A stretch of DNA of 43,625 bases from positions 1 to 43,625 of the forward strand of contig DUAN01000036.1 of assembly GCA_012960845.1 (NCBI GenBank), in the 5' to 3' direction. Below are positions 15,517 to 23,721 of the stretch, one piece after another. The position numbers and the translations under genes were made by a program. How positions within the stretch are numbered: position 1 is the first letter of the stretch; each line of letters begins with the position of its first letter. The DNA is from Planctomycetota bacterium. Lineage in GTDB: Bacteria > Planctomycetota > UBA8108 > UBA1146. The notes beneath the pieces were generated by a model that was not told where the DNA came from, ran no database searches, and saw only the letters and a list, made by a program, of their open reading frames with translations.

Positions 15517-16461
15517 TTAATAGTACAGCCAGAAACTGAAGTGGAAGAAGATCGGTGCAGTGTAGATGAGACTGTCGACACGATCGAGGATTCCGCCATG
15601 CCCCGGCAAAGTGCCGCCTGTGTCCTTGATGTTGAGGTCTCGCTTGATGGCCGACATCACCACATCCCCGATGAAGCCCGCCGTACCGACCAACCCCCCC
15701 GCGATCAGTGCTTGTTGGGTGGTGAATGGTGAAAGGTACGGGCCAATCCAATAGGACAGTGCCACCGTGGTCGCCAATCCTCCGATGAAACCCTCCCAGG
15801 TCTTGTTGGGACTGACCTTGGGAATGATCTTGGTCCGACCAAAAGTCTTTCCCCAGAAATACTGCGCGATGTCATTTCCTTCGGTGAGGATCAAGAGCAT
15901 CACCGTCAGACCCGGCCCACCCGCAACACCCACATGCTCCACATCCAGGGTTCCGAGATAGGCGATGTGGCCGATGCAAAACACACATGTCATCAGGCCC
16001 CACTGGGTGGAACTCGCAGCCCTCAAGAATCCTTCGTTGGCTCCGATGAACACCATTCTCATCGGCAAGAGCAGGAACAGATAGACTGGAATGAAGATGA
16101 TAAACATGTCGTACCATCGATCATGAATCCAGTAGTACTGAACGGGTATCGCAAGATATGCCCAGAAGAGTACGCGCCGATCTGCACGGCGCGTGGGTAT
16201 CATCGAATAGAACTCCTTGAGTCCCAGAAAGCTGACCAGAGCGAAGAACATGATGGAGTATGGCTCTTGAAGAACCAGCGCCACCGTCACCATGGAGACG
16301 ATGATCCACCACGAGAATATTCTTGGAGAAAGGTCCCCAAGGTCCTTATCAGGCTTCAGCCAACCGATCAGCTTCACGATGAAGGTGGATAGGATCAGCA
16401 CCGAGAAGATGGCCCCGAGGGAGTACTCGACCGCTGATGAGAGATTACTGAACCAGTTCAC
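15517..16461 (-). CDS. ynbB: CdsA-family phosphatidate cytidylyltransferase, YnbB-like
   Basis: CdsA-type enzymes make CDP-diacylglycerol from phosphatidate and CTP in the membrane. This 314-residue, multi-helix protein has the family signature SAIKRDLNIKDTGGTLPGHGGILDR, plus EGNDIAQYFWGKTFGR and VSPNKTWEGFIGG. Its sequence pattern and its pairing with a YnbA-like gene match the E. coli CdsA paralogue YnbB better than housekeeping CdsA. YnbB has been reported to serve synthesis of the glycolipid MPIase; whether that holds here is unknown. GTG 16461 is preferred over GTG 16467: it shares GTGA with the upstream stop and has AGGAG five bases before. A normal cdsA probably exists elsewhere. Confidence 0.88.
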   Translation of the reverse strand: MNWFSNLSSAVEYSLGAIFSVLILSTFIVKLIGWLKPDKDLGDLSPRIFSWWIIVSMVTVALVLQEPYSIMFFALVSFLGLKEFYSMIPTRRADRRVLFWAYLAIPVQYYWIHDRWYDMFIIFIPVYLFLLLPMRMVFIGANEGFLRAASSTQWGLMTCVFCIGHIAYLGTLDVEHVGVAGGPGLTVMLLILTEGNDIAQYFWGKTFGRTKIIPKVSPNKTWEGFIGGLATTVALSYWIGPYLSPFTTQQALIAGGLVGTAGFIGDVVMSAIKRDLNIKDTGGTLPGHGGILDRVDSLIYTAPIFFHFSFWLYY

Positions 16462-17105
16462 TGGCACTCCTGAAGCGCTTTTCTCGACCGATTCCAGATG
16501 GTCAGTACACCCAATCCGATCAGCACCCCAAGAATCATATCGAGCCAGTGGGAAATATCGTACCCAAGCCCGATGATCCCGCAGAGGAGGCCCACCACTA
16601 GCGCTCGATCACTTTTCCCCATCGGCCCATCGTATCGTCGGCTCGCCCCGATCTGGACTGCAATGACTCCAGCCATCTCTGCAATGATTCCGACGATCAC
16701 CATTGCCACGACCAGTACAGCGTTGAATCCTGCGACGTAGGCCAGGGGCAGATAGAGAGCAGCATCCGAGATGACGTCTCCCAGTTCATTGAGCACTGCT
16801 CCGAGACTCGACTTCATGTCGTGCTCTCTGGCCAGCATTCCATCGATGGCGTTGAGAGCCATCCTGAGCAGCAGGACCACCGGGATTGCCAGCAGCAGGC
16901 AAGGGCTCGAGGCCGAGTCTGAATTCTCTGCCGAAAGAAATGGTAAGGGGTGATGATCATCGAGAATCCAGATTCCCGTGGCGATCGACAGCAACATCGC
17001 TGCAACGGTGACCTGATTGGCGGTCACTCCGATGCGAGCCAACATCTTCACAATCGGTCTGAGCAGATTTTGAAATACCGGTTTGATGTCATAGACGCTG
17101 ACCAA
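16458..17105 (-). CDS. ynbA: YnbA-like CDP-alcohol phosphatidyltransferase with Asn-substituted motif
   Basis: CDP-alcohol phosphatidyltransferases join a CDP-linked lipid to an alcohol, making phospholipid headgroups. The N-terminus (YDIKPVFQNLLRP) and the catalytic block match E. coli YnbA from memory. The general motif DxxDGxxARx8GxxxDxxxD reads here as NAIDGMLAR...GAVLNELGD: the first and third aspartates are Asn85 and Asn106, while Asp88 and Asp110 are kept. The same Asn pattern occurs in YnbA, so this looks like a subfamily trait and not decay. About six membrane helices. Start is TTG 17105 with GGAGG four bases upstream; no ATG fits as well. The stop overlaps the YnbB-like gene. The acceptor alcohol is unknown. 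Confidence 0.85.
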   Translation of the reverse strand: MVSVYDIKPVFQNLLRPIVKMLARIGVTANQVTVAAMLLSIATGIWILDDHHPLPFLSAENSDSASSPCLLLAIPVVLLLRMALNAIDGMLAREHDMKSSLGAVLNELGDVISDAALYLPLAYVAGFNAVLVVAMVIVGIIAEMAGVIAVQIGASRRYDGPMGKSDRALVVGLLCGIIGLGYDISHWLDMILGVLIGLGVLTIWNRSRKALQECQ

Positions 17106-17181
17106 AGAGCCTCCAGATCGATCGAAGCAGTGCTTCCTTGCGTGGGAGTCTACTCACCCAGGGAAATCTGATCACTTGAAT

Positions 17182-20100
17182 TCAACGCTTTCTCAGGACC
17201 ACATTCACCTCGAAGGTGTCACCCGTTCGTTCGATCACCAGCAACACGGTATCTCCCGCTTCCAACTGTTTCAGAAGGTTCGAGTAGCCCCGGAGGTCAT
17301 CGATGACGGTACCGTCCAGCGAGAGGAGTCGATCTCCCTCTCGCAGTCCCGCCGCCTGAGCAGGAGAATCTTTCACCACTCCTTCAATCCTGACACCCGG
17401 ACCGGTGTCAGCGAAATCTGGAATCGTGCCCAGAAAAACCCTTCTCCCGGCGGTAGGAGTTGTGATTTTGGTTCCCGCCGCCCCAACCAGGGTCGAGGTC
17501 AGCGGCTCGGTACGATCCGATAGATACAACAGCGCTTCCCGCAACCATGTCGCGACCTCAACCATTCCAGCAGTGTCGACCTTGTCGGCAGTATCTCCTG
17601 GACGGTGGTAGTCATCGTGTGGACCCGTGGTCAGTTGAATCCCCGGTACACCTAACTCGTGGAAAGGCACCTGATCCGACCCACCGGGATCATCCTTGAC
17701 CGCCGTGGCTGCAACACCGGTGGTGAAGCCGATCCCGCGGGCGATGTGAATCCATTCGGTCGCGGTGCCGGTTCCCAGTGCCAACAACCTCCCCTGCGAG
17801 AGGCGTCCGACGGCATCGATGCTGATCACCGAGATCGCATCCTTGGCTGGCCACTGCTCCATCGATTCGATGTACCGACGAGCCCCTCGCAAAGCCCACT
17901 CCTCGGCACTGGTGGCGACGAAGATGACGGTCCGTGCTGGACGATGGGTTCCGGCCATCATCCTGGCGGTCTCGAGCATCACTGCCACACCGGAGGCGTT
18001 GTCGTCCGCTCCCGGGTGAATCTTGCCTTCATTTCCTGCCCTGACGTCGGGCCACCCGCGACCGAGGTGATCGACGTGAGCGAGGACCACGACAGATTGC
18101 CCCGACAGCGCTGGATCGTTGCCGGGAATGACTCCGATGACATTTCGAAGCCTCACACCCTTCTTCAACCGATCGTCGAGTTCATCTTCGCTCCAGCAAT
18201 CGAAGAAACTTCCGTCCGGTGCCCCCGGCTGCAGCCCGATCTCGGAAAATCGATCCGCCACCCACTGGGTCGACTGATGCAGTCCTTCTGAACCATTTCC
18301 ACGCCCCTCCCGTTGTGGATCGGCAAGCCAACCGACATCCGAGATCATTCGATCCGCATCGAGGACCGGACCCGGTCGAGCGAGAGGCTCTCTCGCATCT
18401 TCCGGCGCGGCGACCGAAATCCCCGCGGCTGTCCAGGAGAGTGGGGAAGTGCCAGTCGCCCATTCACCCTTGGCCACGTTGGTCGGTTCATCGCCTTCAA
18501 ACAGCAGATAGGAATACTTGCCATAGTGCGGCAGTTTTCGCGCCAGACCCGGAATCGCCGCCTCGCGATAGCAACGGACCAACCCAATCGTCAGATTTTC
18601 ATCGTCGGGATGTCGTTCCACCTGAACTCCGCAGTGATCGAATTGATCCAACCTTGGCTCTACGTACGGCGGCTTCATCGTCGGCAGTTTCCAGGACGAA
18701 TAAGCGAGTTCGAACTTCCTACTCTTCGATCCCTTCTGGAGGATCGCCTTCCGCAAGGTCCCATTCGCAATACCCATCGTCGGCTCGCCGAGGATCCAGA
18801 CCGACCTATCCTGCGGGATTTCTTCCAGTTCGGTGTCGAGGACGATGCGAACATCTCCATCGGTAGCCCACGATTCGGCCAGCGCTCGCCATGCATCGAG
18901 TCTCGGACTCAGAGAAGGCAAGATGATCAATTGGGAAGAGGCACCGAAGATGTCTCCGATGGTCGGTGGGGTTTCCGAACGATCGAGCCTTCGAAACACA
19001 TCGAAGAAGGGATCGACCCTCACCGCGGCCAGTGAACCCTCGACCTCAAAAGATATCTGTCGAGAAATCACTCCATCGTCTCCGGGAGTGAACTCCAAAA
19101 TTTCCTGCAACCACAAGGAGGAAGTCGTCAGTTGGTAATGAACCGGAACCCGAATCCGATACGGGTTCTGCTCCTGAACCTGCTCGATAACGATGCGCGA
19201 CGATTCCTCGCCCGCTTCCACGCTCAGCCGAAACTCCGGTGCTCCAGTCCTTTCGGTCCAGGATTTCATCCAGTCCACGAGATCAGTCCCGGCGACCTCT
19301 CCGATCGATTCGGCAATGTCCTTGAAGGCAGCACTCCGAAAAGAAAAGGACGAGTAGAACTCCTGAAGACCTCTCTTGAACGCTTGCTCGCCAACCTTCA
19401 AGCGGATCATATGCCACAACATCAGGCACTTGCCGTAGCCCACCGCTTCGGAAGCCCCGGAATGGCGACTACGGAAATCTCGTAAGGGAAAATCGAGTCC
19501 CTCCTGTACATAGGATCCGAACTTCTTCAAGACATCGCGGCGGTACTCTGCTCCACGTCCCTCACCTTCCTTCATCAAATGGTCGGCGAGATATGCAGTG
19601 AGCCCTTCGCACCAGTTGCCGCTCGGATAATCGACATACACCGAGTTCCCCCACCAGTTATGTAGCACCTCGTGCGGATAGGATGATCTGATGATGAAGG
19701 GCAGCCGGATCACTTGCGGACCGAGCAACGTGAAAGACGGCATGCCGTAACCGCTCTCCCAGAAGTTTTCGACCAGAGCGAACTTTGAATACGGATAGGG
19801 ACCGATCAATTTCGAGTACATCTCGACATACTGGAGAGTCGCTTCCAGATACTTCGCAGCAAGGTTGGGCTCATCATCTCGCAAATACACCTGAGCCTCG
19901 ACCTGAGCGGTCACTTTGCGATACTCGTGAAAACGGGCAGCGATGAGAAAAATTTCTTCCTGGGGTTTACCCTTCTCACTTCTCCAGTGAACGATGCTCC
20001 GATCCGCTTCACTCGACACGACTTCTCTCGTGCCCTGGCTCACAGCTGTCCAGCCAGCCGGAAGATCGACTCTCAGCGAGAAAGTAAACCTGGTCTCTTC

Positions 20101-20574
20101 CTGAAGGGGTAACCACGATGTCGCTCCCCCCAGAAACACACCCTTCTCTTCGATGGTTCCAGGAGTCGCTGAAAAAGATCTTCCCGCTCCTGAGCCGACC
20201 TGTGTCAGTTGTTCCTGGATGACCCCTGATGCACTGAGGATCACAGGGGAAGACTCCTGGTCCTTGAACTCGACTCTCCACCATCGACGTGACACCGGCC
20301 GCTGGGGGTCGAGTGTCGCTCCAGATCCAACCACTGATGCATCCCGGATCTGAGTCAAGGATCCGGCCGATTCGAGTTGAGGGGTTAAACCAGAATGGAG
20401 AGGGAAATCATAATGCTGCTGCAACGATTCGACCGTCGACAAGGTGGCACGCCAGGAGATCGCACCTGTTGAGGGCTGGAGAATGACCTCAGCGTCCAGA
20501 TGAGGCGGATACCCGGACGAATTCTCGGTAGGAGCGACAGACAGCAAACTGCTCAATATCAGGGTGAGGTACAT
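17182..20574 (-). CDS. Exported M1-like / M28 double peptidase with C-terminal PDZ domain
   Basis: An 1130-residue protein with a short signal peptide (MYLTLILSSLLSVAP) that fuses two zinc exopeptidase modules. Residues about 230-500 are M1-like: HEVLHNWWGN near 301, with a Glu in WCEGLTAYLADH 17 residues on, one fewer than the classical 18 spacing. After a linker domain, about 800-1040 form an M28 aminopeptidase with all ligand motifs: HVDHLG, ADDNASG, SAEEWALRG, DAVGRL and GPHDDYHRPGDT. The end is a PDZ domain (VVKDSPAQAAGLREGDRLLSLDG). Likely an extracytoplasmic peptide scavenger, with PDZ steering substrates. The start has GAGGAG four bases upstream. It precedes the ynbA-like gene by 76 bases on the same strand. 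Confidence 0.9.
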   Translation of the reverse strand: MYLTLILSSLLSVAPTENSSGYPPHLDAEVILQPSTGAISWRATLSTVESLQQHYDFPLHSGLTPQLESAGSLTQIRDASVVGSGATLDPQRPVSRRWWRVEFKDQESSPVILSASGVIQEQLTQVGSGAGRSFSATPGTIEEKGVFLGGATSWLPLQEETRFTFSLRVDLPAGWTAVSQGTREVVSSEADRSIVHWRSEKGKPQEEIFLIAARFHEYRKVTAQVEAQVYLRDDEPNLAAKYLEATLQYVEMYSKLIGPYPYSKFALVENFWESGYGMPSFTLLGPQVIRLPFIIRSSYPHEVLHNWWGNSVYVDYPSGNWCEGLTAYLADHLMKEGEGRGAEYRRDVLKKFGSYVQEGLDFPLRDFRSRHSGASEAVGYGKCLMLWHMIRLKVGEQAFKRGLQEFYSSFSFRSAAFKDIAESIGEVAGTDLVDWMKSWTERTGAPEFRLSVEAGEESSRIVIEQVQEQNPYRIRVPVHYQLTTSSLWLQEILEFTPGDDGVISRQISFEVEGSLAAVRVDPFFDVFRRLDRSETPPTIGDIFGASSQLIILPSLSPRLDAWRALAESWATDGDVRIVLDTELEEIPQDRSVWILGEPTMGIANGTLRKAILQKGSKSRKFELAYSSWKLPTMKPPYVEPRLDQFDHCGVQVERHPDDENLTIGLVRCYREAAIPGLARKLPHYGKYSYLLFEGDEPTNVAKGEWATGTSPLSWTAAGISVAAPEDAREPLARPGPVLDADRMISDVGWLADPQREGRGNGSEGLHQSTQWVADRFSEIGLQPGAPDGSFFDCWSEDELDDRLKKGVRLRNVIGVIPGNDPALSGQSVVVLAHVDHLGRGWPDVRAGNEGKIHPGADDNASGVAVMLETARMMAGTHRPARTVIFVATSAEEWALRGARRYIESMEQWPAKDAISVISIDAVGRLSQGRLLALGTGTATEWIHIARGIGFTTGVAATAVKDDPGGSDQVPFHELGVPGIQLTTGPHDDYHRPGDTADKVDTAGMVEVATWLREALLYLSDRTEPLTSTLVGAAGTKITTPTAGRRVFLGTIPDFADTGPGVRIEGVVKDSPAQAAGLREGDRLLSLDGTVIDDLRGYSNLLKQLEAGDTVLLVIERTGDTFEVNVVLRKR

Positions 20575-20602
20575 TCACTCCTCTTTCTCGGGTTGGTAGA
20601 GG

Positions 20603-20631
20603 ATCTTATCTGCTGAACTCGGTTCGGTCCA
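20603..20631 (-). promoter_or_regulatory. Candidate promoter for the M1-M28 peptidase gene
   Basis: On the minus strand TGGACC and TAAGAT are separated by 17 bases, a fair housekeeping-type match, 29 bases before the peptidase ATG. Judged by eye only. Confidence 0.3.
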
Positions 20632-20633
20632 TG

Positions 20634-20662
20634 TTGACTCTGGTGGCTGGAAACCTTCTCAT
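20634..20662 (+). promoter_or_regulatory. Candidate promoter for the Ser/Thr kinase gene
   Basis: TTGACT and TCTCAT are separated by 17 bases, 48 bases before the kinase ATG. Its -35 box lies two bases from the -35 box of the divergent minus-strand candidate, so the two could compete for polymerase. Confidence 0.35.
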
Positions 20663-20709
20663 CCAGGGTACCTTCAGCGGCCCCAGCAGCCTGTACAGGA
20701 GAGCCTCAG

Positions 20710-23121
20710 ATGAACAAGGTGGATCAGTTATTCCTGAAATCGGCGCTCAAGAATGGGCTGCTCGACGAGGCTGGGGTGAAGGCGATCGCAGCGGAGATCC
20801 AGAATGACAATGGAGATGCCAGTAGACACGCGGTAGCTCTCGATCTGCTGACTCAGGATCAATCCAACCGACTCATCTCCGGTATCGAGGCCAAGCTTCC
20901 CCCCGAGGGAATACCTGGATTCGAAATCCTCGACCCCATCGGCAGAGGTGCAACCAGTACCGTGTGGAAAGCAAAGCAGGAATCTCTGGGCAAGGTCGTG
21001 GCGCTGAAGGTGTTCTCCTCGACAGTGACCAATACTACTAGACCCGAAGATTTGATCACAGAAGCGCGGAATGCTGCGCGCTTGAACCACCCTCACATCG
21101 TTCATGCCATCGATGCGGGGATCACAGATGGGAAGTGCTGGTTCGCCATGGAACTGGTGGAGGGGGAAACTCTTCAGCAGAAGCTGGTCAGAAGGGGATC
21201 GCTTTCAGAAAGAGAGCTGGGAGAACTGGCCCTGTGCATCACGCAAGGTCTGTCCCACGCTCATTCTGCAGGCCTGCTCCATCGCGATCTCAAGCCGGCT
21301 AACATCCTGATCTCCGAGGAAGGCGTTCCCAAGATCACCGACCTCGGTCTGGCCCTTGCCGAAGAAGAAGCCGGTGCACTGAACAGTTCTGATCGGCGTA
21401 AGGGAACGCCACTCTACATCTCGCCAGAACAGGCTCTGGGTCAAGATATCGACGCCAGGAGCGATCTCTACTCGCTCGGAGCAACCCTCTACCACTGCAT
21501 GACCGGTAGGCCGCCCTTTCAGGGGAATAGCAATCGAGAGATTCTTCAGAAGCATGTGCAGGAACAGATCATGCCAGTTGCCACCCTGACCGGAGTCGAT
21601 TCTCCACTTGATGAGGTGGTGGAGAAACTGCTCGCAAAGGCTCCGCAGCAACGCTATCAGGATGCAGAGGAATTGCTCACCGCTCTCCATCTCGCCAGCG
21701 GATCATCGAAGGAGCAGAACTCGATCAGTTCTCCCAGGGCCCGGAAACGACCCGCACGCGGTTCTAGATCCTCCGGTACATCCCGCCAGCGGAAAGGATC
21801 GGGGAGCTCCCAAGTTTCGACCCACAGCAAGAACACTCTGATGACCAAGATCGGAATCGGCGTTGGAGTGGCCATATCCGTTTTTATGATGCTCTCTGCC
21901 GCGTCCAAGATGAACCAGGGCACCCCTCAGTTTGATGAACGGTTGGATCAACATCGAAACAAAATCGCAGCACTGAAGATCGTGGAGCGAATGGCAACGG
22001 CCAAGATCGATTTCGACAGATCCGAGGCTCTCGCTGAATCTCATCTGAGATCTATCTTGTCACAAGACCAAGATTTGCAGGTTCGAGCACTCAAACTCGC
22101 ACTCCCAACTCATGGAGGGACGCGAGCTTCGGCCAAGATGAGCATTGCTCTGGATAATATCAGGGTATCGATAGTGCAAACGAGGCAAGCGGATGGTCGA
22201 ACGGTCATGGCTGAAGCCAAACTACTGGCCAGCGATGGTAAGTTGTGGGCCGCCATCACTCGCCTCGATGATCGCCCTTCTTCTGCGCGAAAAGACGAGG
22301 ATCTCAATCGTGACATCGAGATCTTGCTCTCGAACTGGGAGGAGGAAATCGACTCCAGATTCGAAGCAGACCGTCAGAAGGTCACCTTTCACAGGGATCG
22401 CCGAGAGTTTGTCGAAGCGCTGGCACTGATCGATGAGATCGAACTCTACGCAGATCCAGATAACACCAGCAGTGCCGTCAAGTGGCGAGACGAAATCGTC
22501 ATGGCTCGAAGTAAACTGGCGAAGGAAGAGTCGAAGAAGAGACTGGTCGAGGAAAACAGACTGTACCTGGCCCTCTGGACCGAATATCGGGAGAAATCTC
22601 TCCAGCGAGACATCAAGGGAATGGTCAGCATTGCAGTTTCCCTCGATGCCGAGTTGATGGTGGACGATGTGAAGACGCTGATCGAAACCGACCTGCTCGC
22701 CTTCGGCTTACTCGATCAATTCATCAAGAGCGCACTTCAGGAACTGAGGGAAATGGGGCAGGACGGCAAGGAAGTGACCCTCGAACGGGTCCCACTGGAA
22801 GGCCGCAACAGGAGTCGCAAGGACCGAGGAGTCGTCGATCGAATAGACAGCGAGAGTGTCTGGCTTCGACTATCTTCCGAGAACGCCGTGATGCCGATGA
22901 AGATCAGCGAACTCACCGACTCGTTCCTGTTTGGCCTGGTTTCCCAGCGGCACGGGAATTCAAGCGTGGAATACCGCATTCCTCTGGGACTGCTCAGCAT
23001 GTACCGAGGTCTCAATGACATCGCACAGGACAACTTCCGCATCGCCGAGGAAAAGGGCACCAGACCAGACACCTGGTTACAGCATCTGCAGTGGGCCAAG
23101 AATAACGTGTCCGGTTACTGA
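20710..23121 (+). CDS. Membrane Ser/Thr protein kinase (Hanks type)
   Basis: An 803-residue bacterial Ser/Thr kinase. Residues 1-68 are a helical N-terminal extension with a LLDEAGVKAI/LLTQDQSNRL pattern seen before many planctomycete kinases. The kinase domain (about 70-330) has a complete active site: glycine loop IGRGATSTVW, Lys100 in VALKVF, Glu118, HRDLKPAN with Asp193, DLG (Asp211, in place of DFG) and the GTPLYISPEQ activation segment. A basic Ser/Arg-rich juxtamembrane stretch leads to one transmembrane helix (378-398). The roughly 400-residue outer part is helical and charged; I recognise no domain in it, but it is likely the sensor. AGGAG precedes the ATG. The stop abuts the convergent gene's stop with no gap. 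Confidence 0.93.
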   Translation: MNKVDQLFLKSALKNGLLDEAGVKAIAAEIQNDNGDASRHAVALDLLTQDQSNRLISGIEAKLPPEGIPGFEILDPIGRGATSTVWKAKQESLGKVVALKVFSSTVTNTTRPEDLITEARNAARLNHPHIVHAIDAGITDGKCWFAMELVEGETLQQKLVRRGSLSERELGELALCITQGLSHAHSAGLLHRDLKPANILISEEGVPKITDLGLALAEEEAGALNSSDRRKGTPLYISPEQALGQDIDARSDLYSLGATLYHCMTGRPPFQGNSNREILQKHVQEQIMPVATLTGVDSPLDEVVEKLLAKAPQQRYQDAEELLTALHLASGSSKEQNSISSPRARKRPARGSRSSGTSRQRKGSGSSQVSTHSKNTLMTKIGIGVGVAISVFMMLSAASKMNQGTPQFDERLDQHRNKIAALKIVERMATAKIDFDRSEALAESHLRSILSQDQDLQVRALKLALPTHGGTRASAKMSIALDNIRVSIVQTRQADGRTVMAEAKLLASDGKLWAAITRLDDRPSSARKDEDLNRDIEILLSNWEEEIDSRFEADRQKVTFHRDRREFVEALALIDEIELYADPDNTSSAVKWRDEIVMARSKLAKEESKKRLVEENRLYLALWTEYREKSLQRDIKGMVSIAVSLDAELMVDDVKTLIETDLLAFGLLDQFIKSALQELREMGQDGKEVTLERVPLEGRNRSRKDRGVVDRIDSESVWLRLSSENAVMPMKISELTDSFLFGLVSQRHGNSSVEYRIPLGLLSMYRGLNDIAQDNFRIAEEKGTRPDTWLQHLQWAKNNVSGY

Positions 23122-23721
23122 TCACTCCTCGATCAAGGCTGAGACCCTTATCCAGTCGGCCAGATCGTCCACATCCTCGAGAACCAAGGGGTTCTCAGTG
23201 ACGACATGATCGACCATCAGATCTGGAAGAGCGAACAGAGCCCTGAGGTGCTGCGGGCCATCGGCTTGCAGAAGAGTTTCGATCTTGTCCCTGGTCACGA
23301 TCACAGGGTGACCTCGACGCATCGCATGAGAGATGATCCAGGCATCGAAACGGGGAGGGCTTTGACGGGCGACCCTGGTCAGTTGTTCGACATCCGATTT
23401 CCTGACACCGATGACATCTACCGGATGAATCAGCATTGCATCCCACTGACCTGCCACAGCGACTGCAGTCCTGATACTGCTGACCGGCCCATCACTGGGA
23501 TCATGATTGATCACCAGTGGAGTTCCAATCCGATGCGCCTCTTCCTGCACTGCCGCACAATGAGTGCCTCCAGCCACCACCATCACCTCATCGCACCCAC
23601 CACCGCGCAGGGTCTGATGTAGCCGATCGAGAATCGATCGGCCGTGAATATTGAGCAATGCCTTCGGTGAACCAAACCGACTCGACTCTCCTGCTGCGAT
23701 GATGACGCCTCGAATCTTCAC
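23122..23721 (-). CDS. MobA-like nucleotidyltransferase
   Basis: A 199-residue MobA-like NTP transferase. The N-terminal nucleotide-binding signature IIAAGESSRFGSPKALLNIHG is intact, followed by a Rossmann-type pattern and IHPVDVIGV at the metal-binding position. Relatives include MocA (molybdopterin cytidylyltransferase), MobA and sugar-phosphate nucleotidyltransferases; the MocA-like pattern RFG.PK and the RRGHPVIVTR segment lean towards the MocA/MobA branch, but no molybdenum-cofactor gene is nearby, so the substrate stays open. The GTG start at 23721 shares GTGA with the upstream helicase stop, so the two are co-translated, which gives no clear functional link. Length is typical. Confidence 0.82.
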   Translation of the reverse strand: MKIRGVIIAAGESSRFGSPKALLNIHGRSILDRLHQTLRGGGCDEVMVVAGGTHCAAVQEEAHRIGTPLVINHDPSDGPVSSIRTAVAVAGQWDAMLIHPVDVIGVRKSDVEQLTRVARQSPPRFDAWIISHAMRRGHPVIVTRDKIETLLQADGPQHLRALFALPDLMVDHVVTENPLVLEDVDDLADWIRVSALIEE

